From Mediterraneibacter glycyrrhizinilyticus (GTDB taxonomy: Bacteria; Bacillota; Clostridia; Lachnospirales; Lachnospiraceae), in assembly GCF_015560805.1 (NCBI RefSeq), contig NZ_JADMSO010000013.1, positions 1 to 64,000 of the forward strand: a stretch of DNA of 64,000 nt, given 5' to 3'. A model generated the notes under the pieces. It saw nothing but the letters and a program-made list of their open reading frames with translations. It searched no databases and was not told the DNA's origin. Within the stretch, counting starts at the first letter, position 1, and each line of letters begins with the position of its first letter. Both the position numbers and the translations under genes were made by a program. This document shows, in pieces, positions 24,818 to 34,500 of this stretch.

Positions 24818-26824
24818 ATGAAAAATAGAGCGCTTGCGATCGGGACGGCTGTTATAGTATTGCTAGGCTTGATTTCATTACCGGTATCGGCTGACGAAAG
24901 GAGATATGAAGTTTCTGATTTTGAACAGTTTAAAACTGCTGTCGCAGAAATAAATAATAAGCCTTTAGATGGAACATATACGATTAGCCTGACGGGAGAC
25001 ATTAATTTTGGAAGCACCGGATTTGACTGTATATTTTCCAGAAATGTAGAGATACTCGGAAATGGGTATATGATTGATCTCGGCGATCAGTTGTCTCATG
25101 GAGAACTTCGCGTAAGAAACAATGCCGTTTTATCATTGGGGAAAAGTAATGGTACGGATAATGAGAATCGGCTCAAGATCACAACTTCTGCACTTAAACG
25201 TTCAGCAGCGTTGGTGCAGATCGGGCAGCGAAGTGAAATAGCCGTGTTAAATATGTACGATGGCGTGGAACTAACAGGATGCGTGACGAACGGGGCATCG
25301 CTGGCATCTGCTGTTAATATTAACAATGGAGAGTTCAATATGTACGGCGGCAGTATTCATGAAAATATAAATGAAGCTATCGCCGGGATGGGGGGAGCCG
25401 TTGCAGGACATGGCAATTATGGAAAAGTTACCTTTAATATGTATGGCGGAGCAATCCGGGAAAATAAGGTAGTCACGAATTATGCGGGCAGCGGAGGGGG
25501 TATTTTTTTAGCTGAGGCAGAATTTAATATGTACGGCGGGGAGATTATCGGAAATATAATAGAAAGGACGAAAGACAACGCACAAGGATACGGCGGCGGA
25601 GTAATGATATTTGGTGGAAACGCTGTATTGAGCGGCGGAGAAGTATCCAATAATACAGGGGCAGTCGTTGGTGGCGGTATCTTTACAGATGATAAAGCGA
25701 ATGTTGTAATAAAAGATGGATTTCGCGTAGTTGGGAACGGGGCTCTGGCAGGCGGAGGGATTGGGAATAACGGAGAGCGGATGGTTATCGAAAACGGGGC
25801 TGTCATTGCCAATAATACTGCTGTTTTAAAGGGGGATGATATTGCGCATTATGGGAAATCGCTTACATTGGCTCCGGCTGAAAATATGAATACAACGCTT
25901 TTGACAGACGGATCTAACGAATGGATCACAGGATGGTATGTAGATGATCCCCGCTGGCAGAAAGACAGTGCGCGAGAAGTGGATGTGACATTCCCATTAG
26001 AAAAAGTTACTACATTTCTGAAAGCTGCATATAAAACCAGTAATGTGGTGCGATATCATTTTGAAAGTATTTCGGAGGAGGAACTTCCGGACGAAGTTGC
26101 GGAACTACTTCCGATTGACACAGGGGCGTATAATCTGGGAGATATTGTTATTCCTATTCAGCCGATAAAAATAAGCGTGGCAGTAGAAACGGGCATGTGG
26201 GAATTCAAAGGATATGACTCTGACAAAAAAATAATAGAAAAAGCAACGACAGAATTTATCGGTTCATGGGAATTTAAGCCAAAAGCGAGTGTTTTGAATG
26301 AGGCTCCGACTATTCAGGCACATGATAAAACGATCAATATAGGAGATTTATTTGATCCGTTAGACGGTGTAAGTGCGAATGATAAGGAAGACGGGGTTTT
26401 AGAAATAACAATGGATCATATCATTGAGAACAACGTGAATACGGAACAGGCAGGAACATACAATGTTATTTACAAAGTGAGCGATTCGCAAGGCGCATCT
26501 GTAAGCAAAAGAATTATCGTAACAGTAGTAGAGAAGACGAAGCCTTTGGATCCGGGGAACAATCCAAATGATAAAAAAACGGATCCGGAGCCGCCAGATC
26601 CGAAAGAACCGAAAGAGAGTGATACTACAAAGCCAATAAAACCGGAGAAACAGCCAGAACCGGATAAAACAGAAAGAAAGACTTCCCAACCGGATACAGT
26701 AAAGGTATCTGTTGTTCCAAAGACCGGAGATCGGTCAAACATTCAAGTATACAAAGTTTTGTCTGCGGGAATGATAAGTTTGTTGATCATTTTGTTTAGA
26801 AGAAAGAAAAAAACAAAGAGATAA
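24818..26824 (+). CDS. Sortase-anchored beta-helix surface protein
   Basis: A 668-residue secreted wall protein. A signal peptide (1-25, ending PVSA) leads into a right-handed beta-helix region (about 60-350) with repeats such as FNMYGGSIHEN, FNMYGGAIREN and FNMYGGEIIGN. A bacterial Ig-like domain of DUF5011 type follows (about 490-572: IQAHDKTINIGDLFDP, later AGTYNVIYKVSDSQG), then a Pro/Lys/Glu linker, the sortase motif VPKTGD (633-638), a hydrophobic helix and the basic tail RRKKKTKR. GGAGGGAGG at 24804-24812 precedes the ATG. It is probably an adhesin or polysaccharide-binding protein; no catalytic residues are evident. It is monocistronic, with a terminator downstream. Confidence 0.85.
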   Translation: MKNRALAIGTAVIVLLGLISLPVSADERRYEVSDFEQFKTAVAEINNKPLDGTYTISLTGDINFGSTGFDCIFSRNVEILGNGYMIDLGDQLSHGELRVRNNAVLSLGKSNGTDNENRLKITTSALKRSAALVQIGQRSEIAVLNMYDGVELTGCVTNGASLASAVNINNGEFNMYGGSIHENINEAIAGMGGAVAGHGNYGKVTFNMYGGAIRENKVVTNYAGSGGGIFLAEAEFNMYGGEIIGNIIERTKDNAQGYGGGVMIFGGNAVLSGGEVSNNTGAVVGGGIFTDDKANVVIKDGFRVVGNGALAGGGIGNNGERMVIENGAVIANNTAVLKGDDIAHYGKSLTLAPAENMNTTLLTDGSNEWITGWYVDDPRWQKDSAREVDVTFPLEKVTTFLKAAYKTSNVVRYHFESISEEELPDEVAELLPIDTGAYNLGDIVIPIQPIKISVAVETGMWEFKGYDSDKKIIEKATTEFIGSWEFKPKASVLNEAPTIQAHDKTINIGDLFDPLDGVSANDKEDGVLEITMDHIIENNVNTEQAGTYNVIYKVSDSQGASVSKRIIVTVVEKTKPLDPGNNPNDKKTDPEPPDPKEPKESDTTKPIKPEKQPEPDKTERKTSQPDTVKVSVVPKTGDRSNIQVYKVLSAGMISLLIILFRRKKKTKR

Positions 26825-26878
26825 GACGACATATGTCGGCGGATAGAGATTAGTATATGTGGTAAGTTATTTCAAGAA

Positions 26879-26932
26879 AGGGCTGTCGCTTTAACGATGA
26901 TTAATAAATCGTGAAGCGGCAGTCTCTTTTTG
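26879..26932 (+). terminator. Terminator after the surface protein gene
   Basis: GGGCTGTCGCTTtaACGAT folds with ATCGTgAAGCGGCAGTCTC and is followed by TTTTTG. It is a long stem with a small loop and minor mismatches. Confidence 0.65.
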
Positions 26933-27310
26933 TGGTTTTGCTATACAGCAGTTTTATTTTTATGCGAACGGCGGTATTTATATATGTTCTCTTTTGATGC
27001 CATGTGAAATTCAGGGTATCTCTAAAGAACAGGTATATGAATTTTTTTAAGTGTTTGATATAATGTAGGGTATGTTTACGGAAATAGAGAAAAGAATTCT
27101 TTACAGTTTTATCAAAAGAATTGCAAGATATCCTGAACTGTTTGCAAATGGGCAAGTATGAAAAACATGCAGTTTCGCTATCCGATTATTTTGCAAAATG
27201 TATAAAGAAAAAACGGGCATTCCAGCACAAAGAAAGCTGTGGAACTCAAATCATCAGAAATGAATGGAGAGTAAGCTGCAGAAGTGCGGAATGAACAGGA
27301 GGAAAAGTGA
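26933..27310. other. Intergenic stretch with no supported gene
   Basis: AT-rich and closed by stops in all frames. Short stretches look like eroded coding sequence (for example reading KYEKHAVSLSDYFAKCIKKK around 27157) but shift frame and cannot be assigned. GGAGG at 27299-27303 is the ribosome site for the methyltransferase. Confidence 0.4.
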
Positions 27311-29409
27311 ATGATGACATATATTAGTTTGTTCAGTAGCGCCGGAGTAGGGTGTTATGGGTTCAAGCTGGAAGATTTTAGTTGTATAGCGACAAATGAA
27401 CTGATTGAACGCAGACTAAAAATTCAAAAATACAATAATAAATGTAAATACGACAGTGGATATATTTGTGGAGATATTACTACAAACGAAGTAAAAGAGC
27501 GTTTATTTGAACAAATAGATCTTTGGAAGAAAAATTAAAGAGAGTTGACGTTGTGATTGCGACGCCTCCTTGCCAGGGAATGTCAGTCGCGAATCATAAG
27601 AAAAAGGAACAGGAGATCATAAGAAACTCTCTTGTTGTAGAATCAATAAAAATAATTAAAAAGGTTCGACCAAGATTCTTTGTTTTAGAAAACGTACCGG
27701 CTTTTATGAAGACAATATGTACGGATATAGATGGTGTTAATAAACCGATATCGGAGGCAATTCAAAATAATCTGGGCGGTTTTTATTCTTATATTGCTCA
27801 GTTGATTAATTTTAAGAATTATGGAGCATGTTCCAGCAGACAACGAACAGTTGTAATTGGCGTGGCAAATGATTATGCAGATGAAATTTCTCCTATGGAG
27901 TTGTTTCCGGATTTTGTTGAAGAAAAAACACTGAGAGATGTTATTGGAGGTTTGCCGGCATTAAAAGAGTTCGGAGAGATCGATCATACAGATATCTATC
28001 ATTCGTTCAGGATGTATCCGGAACATATGAGGGAGTGGATTATGGATTTGGATGAAGGGGAATCTGCATTTGACAATGAAGATGATAAAAAGAAAACACA
28101 TCAGATAAAAGACGGGAAACTGATCATTAATCAGCAGAAAAACGGAGATAAATACCGGCGTCAGATTTGGGATAAGGTAGGACCTTGTATTCATACTCGT
28201 AATGACCAGCTTGCTAGCCAAAATACAATTCGTCCGGAGGATGACAGAGTATTTAGCATTAGAGAATTGATGCTTATGATGACAGTGCCGCATGATTTTA
28301 AATGGGTTGATCAATCGTTTGATGATTTGAATCAAATGTCATTGACCGATAAACGGAAGTTTCTAAAAAAAGAAGAAATTAAGATACGACAATCATTGGG
28401 CGAAGCGGTGCCTACGGTTATTTTTCAACAAATTGCCCATAAGATGAAAGCGGTATTGCAAAATCCACCATTGAGTACAGCGGAAATAAATAAAATTGTT
28501 TCGGGGAGAGCGTTTAACAACACAGAAGAACTTATTGAATTTATAAATAAAAATCCATTGAATTTGCCGATATCAGCATTAAGCCGCATCGCGGAACTTT
28601 CAAATACGAAACGGACAGATAATGCTGCTTTTTTTACGAGTAAGTCTCTCATAACTGAGATGATGAAAAATCTTCCTGTTATTGAGAAGAAAAAAGTCAA
28701 AATTTTAGAACCGTCGGTTGGAGTTGGTAATTTTATTCCGTTGATTATTGAGAAATTTAAAGATAAAGATGTGGAACTTGATTTAGTGGATATTGATGCA
28801 GATAATATGGAAGTGTTAAATGCAATTCTTGGGAAATATAACATACCTGAAAATATAAAGATTCGTTATATTGTGGACGATTTTCTGCTTCATTCCTTTG
28901 AGGAAATGTACGACTATGTTATTGGAAATCTGCCGTTTTTCAAAATGAAATCCTCTGACAAATTATTATCCAAGTATAAAGAGGCGGCGATCAACAAAGA
29001 AACAACAAATATCTGTTCATTTTTTCTCGATAAAGCGGAGTTAATTGGGAATTATGTTATGCTTGTTTTTCCCAAATTTTTATTGAATACTCCGGAATTT
29101 GAGGAGACGAGAACTTATATATCTAAGAAAGCGGTTGAATGTATTATAGATTTTGGAGAAAAAGGTTTTCCGGGAGTATTAATTGAGACGATCGCAATTT
29201 TTATTAATAATATGGCAAAGCCGAATAAGACGAGAGTTTTTTCATATCCCAGACAAATAAGACTGCTCCAGAAGCAAAAGTATATTTTGGATAATAAGCT
29301 GCCTTATTGGATTATTTATCGGAATGAAAAGTTCGATGAAGAACTGAAGAAATTAAAATTCGATGTGTTTACGGTGTTTAGAGACAGACAAATTAAGAAT
29401 CGTGTATAG
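27311..29409 (+). pseudogene. Fused cytosine-C5 and N6-adenine DNA methyltransferase, frameshifted and short at the C-terminus
   Basis: Two overlapping frames (27311-27538 and 27523-29409) together make a DNA methyltransferase. The first holds C5 motif I (YISLFSSAGVGCYGF). The second holds motif IV PPCQG, motif VI ENVPAF and motif VIII-like SRQRTVVIGV, then a separate adenine-methylase half with LEPSVGVGNF and NLPFF (NPPF variant). Adding one A to the A-run at 27530-27534 joins the frames smoothly as DLWKKKLKRVDVV, so one base loss is the simplest cause. The protein ends at FRDRQIKNRV, where a target-recognition region would normally begin. No nuclease gene is adjacent. Dual-specificity fusions resemble type IIS systems that modify both strands (Eco31I-like). 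Confidence 0.75.
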
Positions 29410-29429
29410 TTCAAGCATCAGTGTACGAG

Positions 29430-29490
29430 GGGAATTACGCAGTTGAGATTTGCTCTTAATCGACCGTTTTCCCCCTTGTACACCGACGCT
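29430..29490. repeat. Interspersed inverted repeat, copy A
   Basis: GTGTACGAGGGG near 29431-29442 is complementary (one G-T pair) to CCCCTTGTACAC (29472-29483), enclosing about 29 bases. The right arm CCCCTTGTACACCGACGCT recurs exactly at 59231-59249, and 26 bases (29465-29490) match 59224-59249 with one difference. It lies at the boundary between the AT-rich strip and pncB. Confidence 0.65.
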
Positions 29491-29534
29491 AAGATTATCA
29501 AATCACAAAAAAGATGAAAATCCTCCGGTTGATG

Positions 29535-29543
29535 TGGTATAAT
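29535..29543 (+). promoter_or_regulatory. Extended -10 promoter of pncB
   Basis: TGGTATAAT at 29535-29543 is an extended -10 box. No clear -35 is present. It lies 29 bases before the pncB start. Confidence 0.55.
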
Positions 29544-29572
29544 GTAACGAAAAACGGAAAGGAATTAGATTT

Positions 29573-31024
29573 ATGAGTGCTCAGAATCTTACGCTGCTGA
29601 CAGATCTGTACGAATTGACGATGATGCAGGGATATTTTGAAACCCAGGAAAATGAAACCGTCGTGTTTGACGTCTTTTTCCGGGAGAACCCGAACAAATC
29701 CGGATATTCTGTGATGGCAGGTCTTGAGCAGGTCATTGAATATATCAAAAATTTGAATTTTTCTTATGAGGATGTGGATTATCTGCGGAAGCTGGGGATC
29801 TTCAGTGAAGATTTTCTTCAATATTTAAGCGGATTCCATTTCAGCGGAGACATTTATGCGATCCCGGAGGGGACGGTTGTCTTCCCGAAAGAACCGCTTT
29901 TGAAAGTGATCGCGCCGATCATGGAAGCGCAGCTTGTGGAGACGGCGATCCTCAATATCATCAATCATCAGTGTCTGATCGCGACGAAGACTTCGCGTGT
30001 TGTCTATGCGGCGGAGGGTGACGGCATTATGGAATTCGGACTGCGGCGTGCGCAGGGCCCGGATGCGGGGCTGTACGGCGCGCGTGCGGCGATGATCGGC
30101 GGATGTGTCGGAACGTCCAATGTGCTGGCAGGAAAATTGTTCAACGTTCCGGTGATGGGAACGCATGCGCACAGCTGGATCATGAGCTTCCCGGATGAAT
30201 ATACCGCGTTCAAAGAATATGCGAAATTATATCCGAATGCGTGCACGCTTCTTGTGGATACTTACGATACGCTGAAATCCGGTGTGCCAAATGCGATCCG
30301 AGTCTTTCGGGAGATGCGGGATGCCGGGATCAAGCCGAAGTCATACGGTATCCGGCTGGACTCCGGAGACTTGGCATATTTATCAAAGAAAGCGCGGAAA
30401 ATGCTGGACGAGGCAGGCTTTGAAGATGCGGTGATCGCAGCGTCCAATGATCTGGATGAGATTTTGATCCATGATCTGAAGATGCAGGATGCGGCGATCA
30501 CGTCATGGGGTGTGGGAACGAATCTGATCACATCCAAAGACTGCCCGTCTTTCGGCGGTGTTTATAAGCTGGCGGCGATCCAGAATGCGGACGGGGAATT
30601 TGTGCCGAAGATCAAACTTTCGGAAAACACGGAAAAGATCACAAATCCGGGAAACAAAACGATTTATCGTGTATATGATAAAGAGACCGGGAAAATCCGG
30701 GCGGATCTGATCTGTTTTGTCGGAGAGACATTTGACACAGCAGAAGAATTACTTTTGTTTGATCCGAGTGCGACATGGAAAAAGACAAGACTTCCGGGCG
30801 GAAGTTACACAATGCGCGAGATTTTAAAACCGGTGTTCATCAAAGGGGAATGTGTTTATGAATCTCCGTCGGTGATGGAAATCGCGGAATACTGCCGGCA
30901 GGAGAAAGAGACATTGTGGGAGGAGACGAAGCGTCTGTTCTATCCGCATAAGATGTATGTCGATCTGTCACAGAAATTATACGACACAAAGGTAAGTCTT
31001 TTGAATGAGATGAGCCAGAAATAA
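29573..31024 (+). CDS. pncB: Nicotinate phosphoribosyltransferase
   Basis: A 483-residue enzyme joining nicotinate and PRPP to nicotinate mononucleotide in NAD salvage. Family hallmarks are the start LLTDLYELTMMQGYF, the active-site region MEFGLRRAQGPDAG, then GTHAHSWIM and the phosphate-binding IRLDSGDLAYLSKKAR, with GVGTNLITS near the C-terminal half. GGAAAGGA at 29559-29566 serves as ribosome site. The length is usual for the Firmicute class. It is not obviously in an operon with ddl, which starts 56 bases downstream with its own ribosome site, but read-through is possible. Confidence 0.95.
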   Translation: MSAQNLTLLTDLYELTMMQGYFETQENETVVFDVFFRENPNKSGYSVMAGLEQVIEYIKNLNFSYEDVDYLRKLGIFSEDFLQYLSGFHFSGDIYAIPEGTVVFPKEPLLKVIAPIMEAQLVETAILNIINHQCLIATKTSRVVYAAEGDGIMEFGLRRAQGPDAGLYGARAAMIGGCVGTSNVLAGKLFNVPVMGTHAHSWIMSFPDEYTAFKEYAKLYPNACTLLVDTYDTLKSGVPNAIRVFREMRDAGIKPKSYGIRLDSGDLAYLSKKARKMLDEAGFEDAVIAASNDLDEILIHDLKMQDAAITSWGVGTNLITSKDCPSFGGVYKLAAIQNADGEFVPKIKLSENTEKITNPGNKTIYRVYDKETGKIRADLICFVGETFDTAEELLLFDPSATWKKTRLPGGSYTMREILKPVFIKGECVYESPSVMEIAEYCRQEKETLWEETKRLFYPHKMYVDLSQKLYDTKVSLLNEMSQK

Positions 31025-31080
31025 AGCGTCTGAACTGCGGGATTGAAAATAATTGATAAGAAATATAAAGGAGAAAAATC

Positions 31081-32136
31081 ATGAAGATTATCGTATTGGC
31101 AGGGGGACTGAGTACCGAGCGGGATGTGTCGCTTTCGTCCAGCGCGGGGATTTGCCGCACACTGTTGGAGAAAGGACATGATGCATTCCTTTTGGATGTA
31201 TTTATGGGATTTCCATATGAGAAAGACCGGTTGGAGGAAGTATTTACACTTCCGGATCATGGGCTGGATATCGTGAAAAATATCAGCGAGGAAGAGCCGG
31301 ATCTGGCAGCAGTGAAAGCGTCCAGACCGGATCAGTCCGATTGTTTTTTAGGACCGAATGTCATCGAATTGTGCCGCATGGCGGACATTACATTTTTAGG
31401 GCTGCACGGCGGCGAGGGAGAGAACGGAAAGCTGCAGGCGACGTTTGATCTGCTCGGAATCCGTTACACAGGACCGGATTCCCTCGGCTGTGCGATTGCA
31501 ATGGATAAAGGGGTGACGAAACAGATTTTCCAGCAGGCGGGAGTAGATACGCCGAAAGGTGTCTGCATCCACAAAAATAAAAAGAAAAAAGAGCTGGACG
31601 ATCTCGGTCTGACACTTCCGGTTGTTGTGAAACCTTGTTCCGGAGGATCGAGTATCGGCGTATATATCGCGCAGACGGCGGAGGAATACGCAGAAGCTTT
31701 GGAAAATTCATTCCGTTACGAGGATGAAGTTGTGATCGAAGAGTATATCAAAGGGCGTGAGTTTGCGTGCGGCGTGATCGATGGAGAGGCGCTTCCACCG
31801 ATCGAGATCATTCCGAAGACCGGATTTTTTGATTATGCGAACAAATATCAGGACGGTGCGACCGAAGAAGTCTGCCCGGCAAATATCAGCGAAGAGATTT
31901 CCGAGCGGATGAAAGAGCTGACTGTGCGCGCGTTCCATGCGTTGAAACTGAATGTGTACAGCCGTGCGGATTTTCTTTTGGATGAAAAGGGAAATCTTTA
32001 CTGTCTGGAGGTAAATACGCTTCCGGGGATGACTGCGGCAAGTCTGCTTCCGAAAGAGGCGAATGTAGCCGGGATCGCATATGGAGATCTTTGTGAACTG
32101 ATCATCAAAAAATCGTTGGAAGCACGGTACGAGTAA
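31081..32136 (+). CDS. ddl: D-alanine--D-alanine ligase
   Basis: A 351-residue ATP-grasp ligase making the D-Ala-D-Ala dipeptide for peptidoglycan. Motifs include GGLSTERDVSLSS at the start, GLHGGEGENGKLQA (substrate loop), VVVKPCSGGSSIGV (ATP lysine), EEYIKGREFACGVI and the C-terminal metal/ATP block LEVNTLPGMTAASLLP. AAGGAG at 31069-31074 precedes the ATG. murF follows after 11 bases, so the pair makes and then attaches the dipeptide. No vancomycin-type substitution is evident to me from the motifs. Confidence 0.95.
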   Translation: MKIIVLAGGLSTERDVSLSSSAGICRTLLEKGHDAFLLDVFMGFPYEKDRLEEVFTLPDHGLDIVKNISEEEPDLAAVKASRPDQSDCFLGPNVIELCRMADITFLGLHGGEGENGKLQATFDLLGIRYTGPDSLGCAIAMDKGVTKQIFQQAGVDTPKGVCIHKNKKKKELDDLGLTLPVVVKPCSGGSSIGVYIAQTAEEYAEALENSFRYEDEVVIEEYIKGREFACGVIDGEALPPIEIIPKTGFFDYANKYQDGATEEVCPANISEEISERMKELTVRAFHALKLNVYSRADFLLDEKGNLYCLEVNTLPGMTAASLLPKEANVAGIAYGDLCELIIKKSLEARYE

Positions 32137-32147
32137 GGAGCGGATTT

Positions 32148-33518
32148 ATGAAACATATGACATTGCGAGAAATCGCACAGGCATGTAAAGGAACGTATTT
32201 CGGTTCGGAAGAATCGATGGGGAAAGAAGTTTCCAGCGTTGTGATCGACAGCCGGAAAGTGGAAAAAGACAGTCTGTTCGTGGCGATCCGCGGGGCGCGT
32301 GTGGACGGACATACATTCATTCCGAAGACGATAGAGGACGGCGCGCTCTGTGCACTTTCCGAAGAAGATCTGGGCGATGTGTCCTACCCGTATATTCGGG
32401 TGGAATCCTGCACGCAGGCGTTAAAAGATCTGGCGGAGCATTATCGGAAGAGTCTGGATATCAAAGTAGTTGGAATTTCCGGAAGTGTCGGAAAAACAAG
32501 TACAAAAGAGATGATCGCCTCCGTACTGGAGCAGAAGTTCAACGTGCTGAAAACGGAGGGAAATTTTAATAATGAGATCGGTGTTCCGCTTACCATTTTC
32601 AGGATTCGTGAGGAACATGAGGTGGCAGTTCTCGAGATGGGGATCAGCGGATTCGGAGAAATGACACGGCTTGCCAAGATGGCGCGACCGGATATCTGTG
32701 TATTTACCAATATCGGCTGTGCACATTTGGAACAACTTGGTTCCCGGGATGGGATTCTGAAAGCGAAGACCGAGATGATCGCTTATATGAATCCTGATGG
32801 AAGCATTTTACTGAATGGAGATGATGACAAGCTCGCATCTTATCTTCCGGAAAATGGAATCAAGCCGGTAAGATTTGGGCTTCACACGGAAAATGATTTT
32901 CATGCGGAGCAGATCGAGAACCAGGGGCTTCGCGGAACGGACGCCCGGTTTGTCACACCGGAGTCCGCATTTTCCGCGCATATCTCGATACCGGGAAATC
33001 ATATGGTGTACAATGCGCTTGCCGGGATCGCAGTCGGTTATGCGCTTGGCATGACAGATGATCAGATCAAAGCCGGAATCGAGGCGCTTGTGCCGCTTGC
33101 CGGACGGAACAATCTGATCGAGACCGGGAAATTTACAGTGATTGACGACTGTTATAACGCCAATCCGGTGTCGATGAAATCTTCGATCGACGTACTGAAA
33201 AAGGCGGATACACGAACGGTTGCCGTGCTCGGGGATATGTTTGAACTCGGGGACAATGAGAAAGCGATGCATTTTGACGTCGGTGTGCACGCGGCAAAAT
33301 CCGGTGTGGACGTTCTGATCTGTATTGGCGCGCTTTCGGAAGAGATGGCAAAAGGTGCGAGAGAAACAAACGCGGAGATGGAAATTCACCATTATGCAGA
33401 CAAAGATACATTTTTTGAGGAAATGGATCGGGTGCTGGAAGACGGTGACACGATTTTGGTCAAGGCGTCCCATGGAATGGCGTTTGCACAGATCGTGGAA
33501 CGGCTGCAGAAAAATTAA
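32148..33518 (+). CDS. murF: UDP-N-acetylmuramoyl-tripeptide--D-alanyl-D-alanine ligase
   Basis: A 456-residue Mur ligase that adds D-Ala-D-Ala to the UDP-MurNAc-tripeptide. The N-terminal MurF domain (VVIDSRKVEKDSLFVAIRGARVDGHTF) binds the uridine part. The P-loop GSVGKTSTKEM is near 112, then EGNFNNEIGVPLT, EMGISGFGEM and the C-terminal region IDDCYNANPVSMKSSID with VLGDMFELG. AAGGAG at 32134-32139 overlaps the ddl stop region, placing it in one operon with ddl. A long hairpin terminator follows. Confidence 0.95.
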   Translation: MKHMTLREIAQACKGTYFGSEESMGKEVSSVVIDSRKVEKDSLFVAIRGARVDGHTFIPKTIEDGALCALSEEDLGDVSYPYIRVESCTQALKDLAEHYRKSLDIKVVGISGSVGKTSTKEMIASVLEQKFNVLKTEGNFNNEIGVPLTIFRIREEHEVAVLEMGISGFGEMTRLAKMARPDICVFTNIGCAHLEQLGSRDGILKAKTEMIAYMNPDGSILLNGDDDKLASYLPENGIKPVRFGLHTENDFHAEQIENQGLRGTDARFVTPESAFSAHISIPGNHMVYNALAGIAVGYALGMTDDQIKAGIEALVPLAGRNNLIETGKFTVIDDCYNANPVSMKSSIDVLKKADTRTVAVLGDMFELGDNEKAMHFDVGVHAAKSGVDVLICIGALSEEMAKGARETNAEMEIHHYADKDTFFEEMDRVLEDGDTILVKASHGMAFAQIVERLQKN

Positions 33519-33544
33519 GAAAAATCTATGATCTATAAAACATA

Positions 33545-33632
33545 AAAAAGAATCTCTCACAGACCTGTGCTGTGGTGCGCCGCATGGAAGCGGCAGACCA
33601 TAAAACGGAAGCCTGTGGGAGATTCTTTTTTT
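33545..33632 (+). terminator. murF: Long-stem terminator after murF
   Basis: AGAATCTCTCACAG (33549-33562) pairs with CTGTGGGAGATTCT (33613-33626) with one wobble, enclosing a smaller GCCGC/GCGGC hairpin, and a T-run follows. The 96-bp repeat begins inside this T-run. Confidence 0.7.
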
Positions 33633-33722
33633 GTATAGGCAACGAGCCAAAGTTCGGGCTTGCCCGAGACCTTGGCGACTGCTTACAATCCCGGAATGTG
33701 CCTTTTGGCACTTCCGGTGATT
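33627..33722 (+). repeat. 96-bp structured interspersed repeat, copy 1
   Basis: It matches 36954-37049 at 93 of 96 positions by my count. It folds as two hairpins. GCCAAAGTTCGGGC pairs with GCCCGAGACCTTGGC. CCGGAAtGTGCC pairs with GGCACTTCCGG around a TTTT loop. Both copies lie on the plus strand between convergent genes and begin in a T-run. Confidence 0.85.
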
Positions 33723-33726
33723 TACA

Positions 33727-34338
33727 TCACTCAAATTTTGCAAATGCTCTTCGCAGCAGATAGGAACATGCATAGGCAACTCCGGAAAAACCGATGGTGA
33801 TCCAGAGAAAGCCGACAATGCGAAAGTCGATAAATAAAGTTGCCGCGATCGCCGCGCCGTGGATCAGAAGCAGCAAAAGAGTGTATGGCAGGCATGCGAT
33901 TCCGAGGATCAGTGCATTTTTTAAAGTGCCTTTCAATGTGTTCTCAAACCGTGCGATATAAGGAAACAGGTAGATCATAAAGATCGCGTAAAACAGAGAA
34001 ACAGCGATCAGGAACATGCGAAGAACCTGTGCCATCGTTTCCGGAAGTGCCGGAAGGATCCGGAAATCTAAGGTCAGTACGATGCCGAGCGCCAGAGCGA
34101 TCAGCCAGGAAAATGTACCGATCTTGAAGTTGTCTTTGAAAGCTTTGAAATAGCTGCGGATCACATAACTCTCTTCATCTCGCACGGATTTCATTGTGAC
34201 GGTATAAAGTGCGGTGGATGCAGCTCCGATCGTTACGATCGGAATACAGCAGATCAGAAACAGGATATTTAAAATGATCAAATCTGCCACTTTAGTAAGA
34301 AAACGCATAACCGGACTGTCCAGATTGAAAAAACTCAT
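33727..34338 (-). CDS. DUF624 (YesL-like) membrane protein
   Basis: A 203-residue protein with about five membrane segments, of the YesL/DUF624 family: SFFNLDSPVMRFLTKVADLI at the N-terminus, then ILNILFLICCIPIVTIGAAST and YFKAFKDNFK. These are common beside sugar-transport genes in Firmicutes but their function is unknown. I start at MSFFNLD, with GGAGG 7 bases upstream; the open frame reaches 34455 without a ribosome site. It stands alone, about 160 bases from the next minus-strand gene. Confidence 0.82.
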   Translation of the reverse strand: MSFFNLDSPVMRFLTKVADLIILNILFLICCIPIVTIGAASTALYTVTMKSVRDEESYVIRSYFKAFKDNFKIGTFSWLIALALGIVLTLDFRILPALPETMAQVLRMFLIAVSLFYAIFMIYLFPYIARFENTLKGTLKNALILGIACLPYTLLLLLIHGAAIAATLFIDFRIVGFLWITIGFSGVAYACSYLLRRAFAKFE

Positions 34339-34500
34339 AATAGCCTCCTGATAAATAATTTCTAGCAAAGTGTATGAAACATTGCAACAATTGTAGCGCA
34401 AATGAAACCATTCTGTCAATCGGGAAAAACAAAGAAGTGGGGTAGAAGCATCCATCTGTCCGGTGTCATTTTTTGAACATCACATCCCCGAAAATTGGAT

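Noticed and set aside
27526-27540. Possible programmed -1 frameshift site in the methyltransferase A-run
   Set aside because: The sequence G AAA AAT does not fit the X XXY YYZ slippery pattern and no following pseudoknot is evident; a single lost A is simpler.
32808-33818. A 336-codon open frame on the minus strand opposite murF
   Set aside because: It is antisense to a clear murF gene, has no ribosome site, and its translation is rich in His, Arg and Cys without family resemblance.
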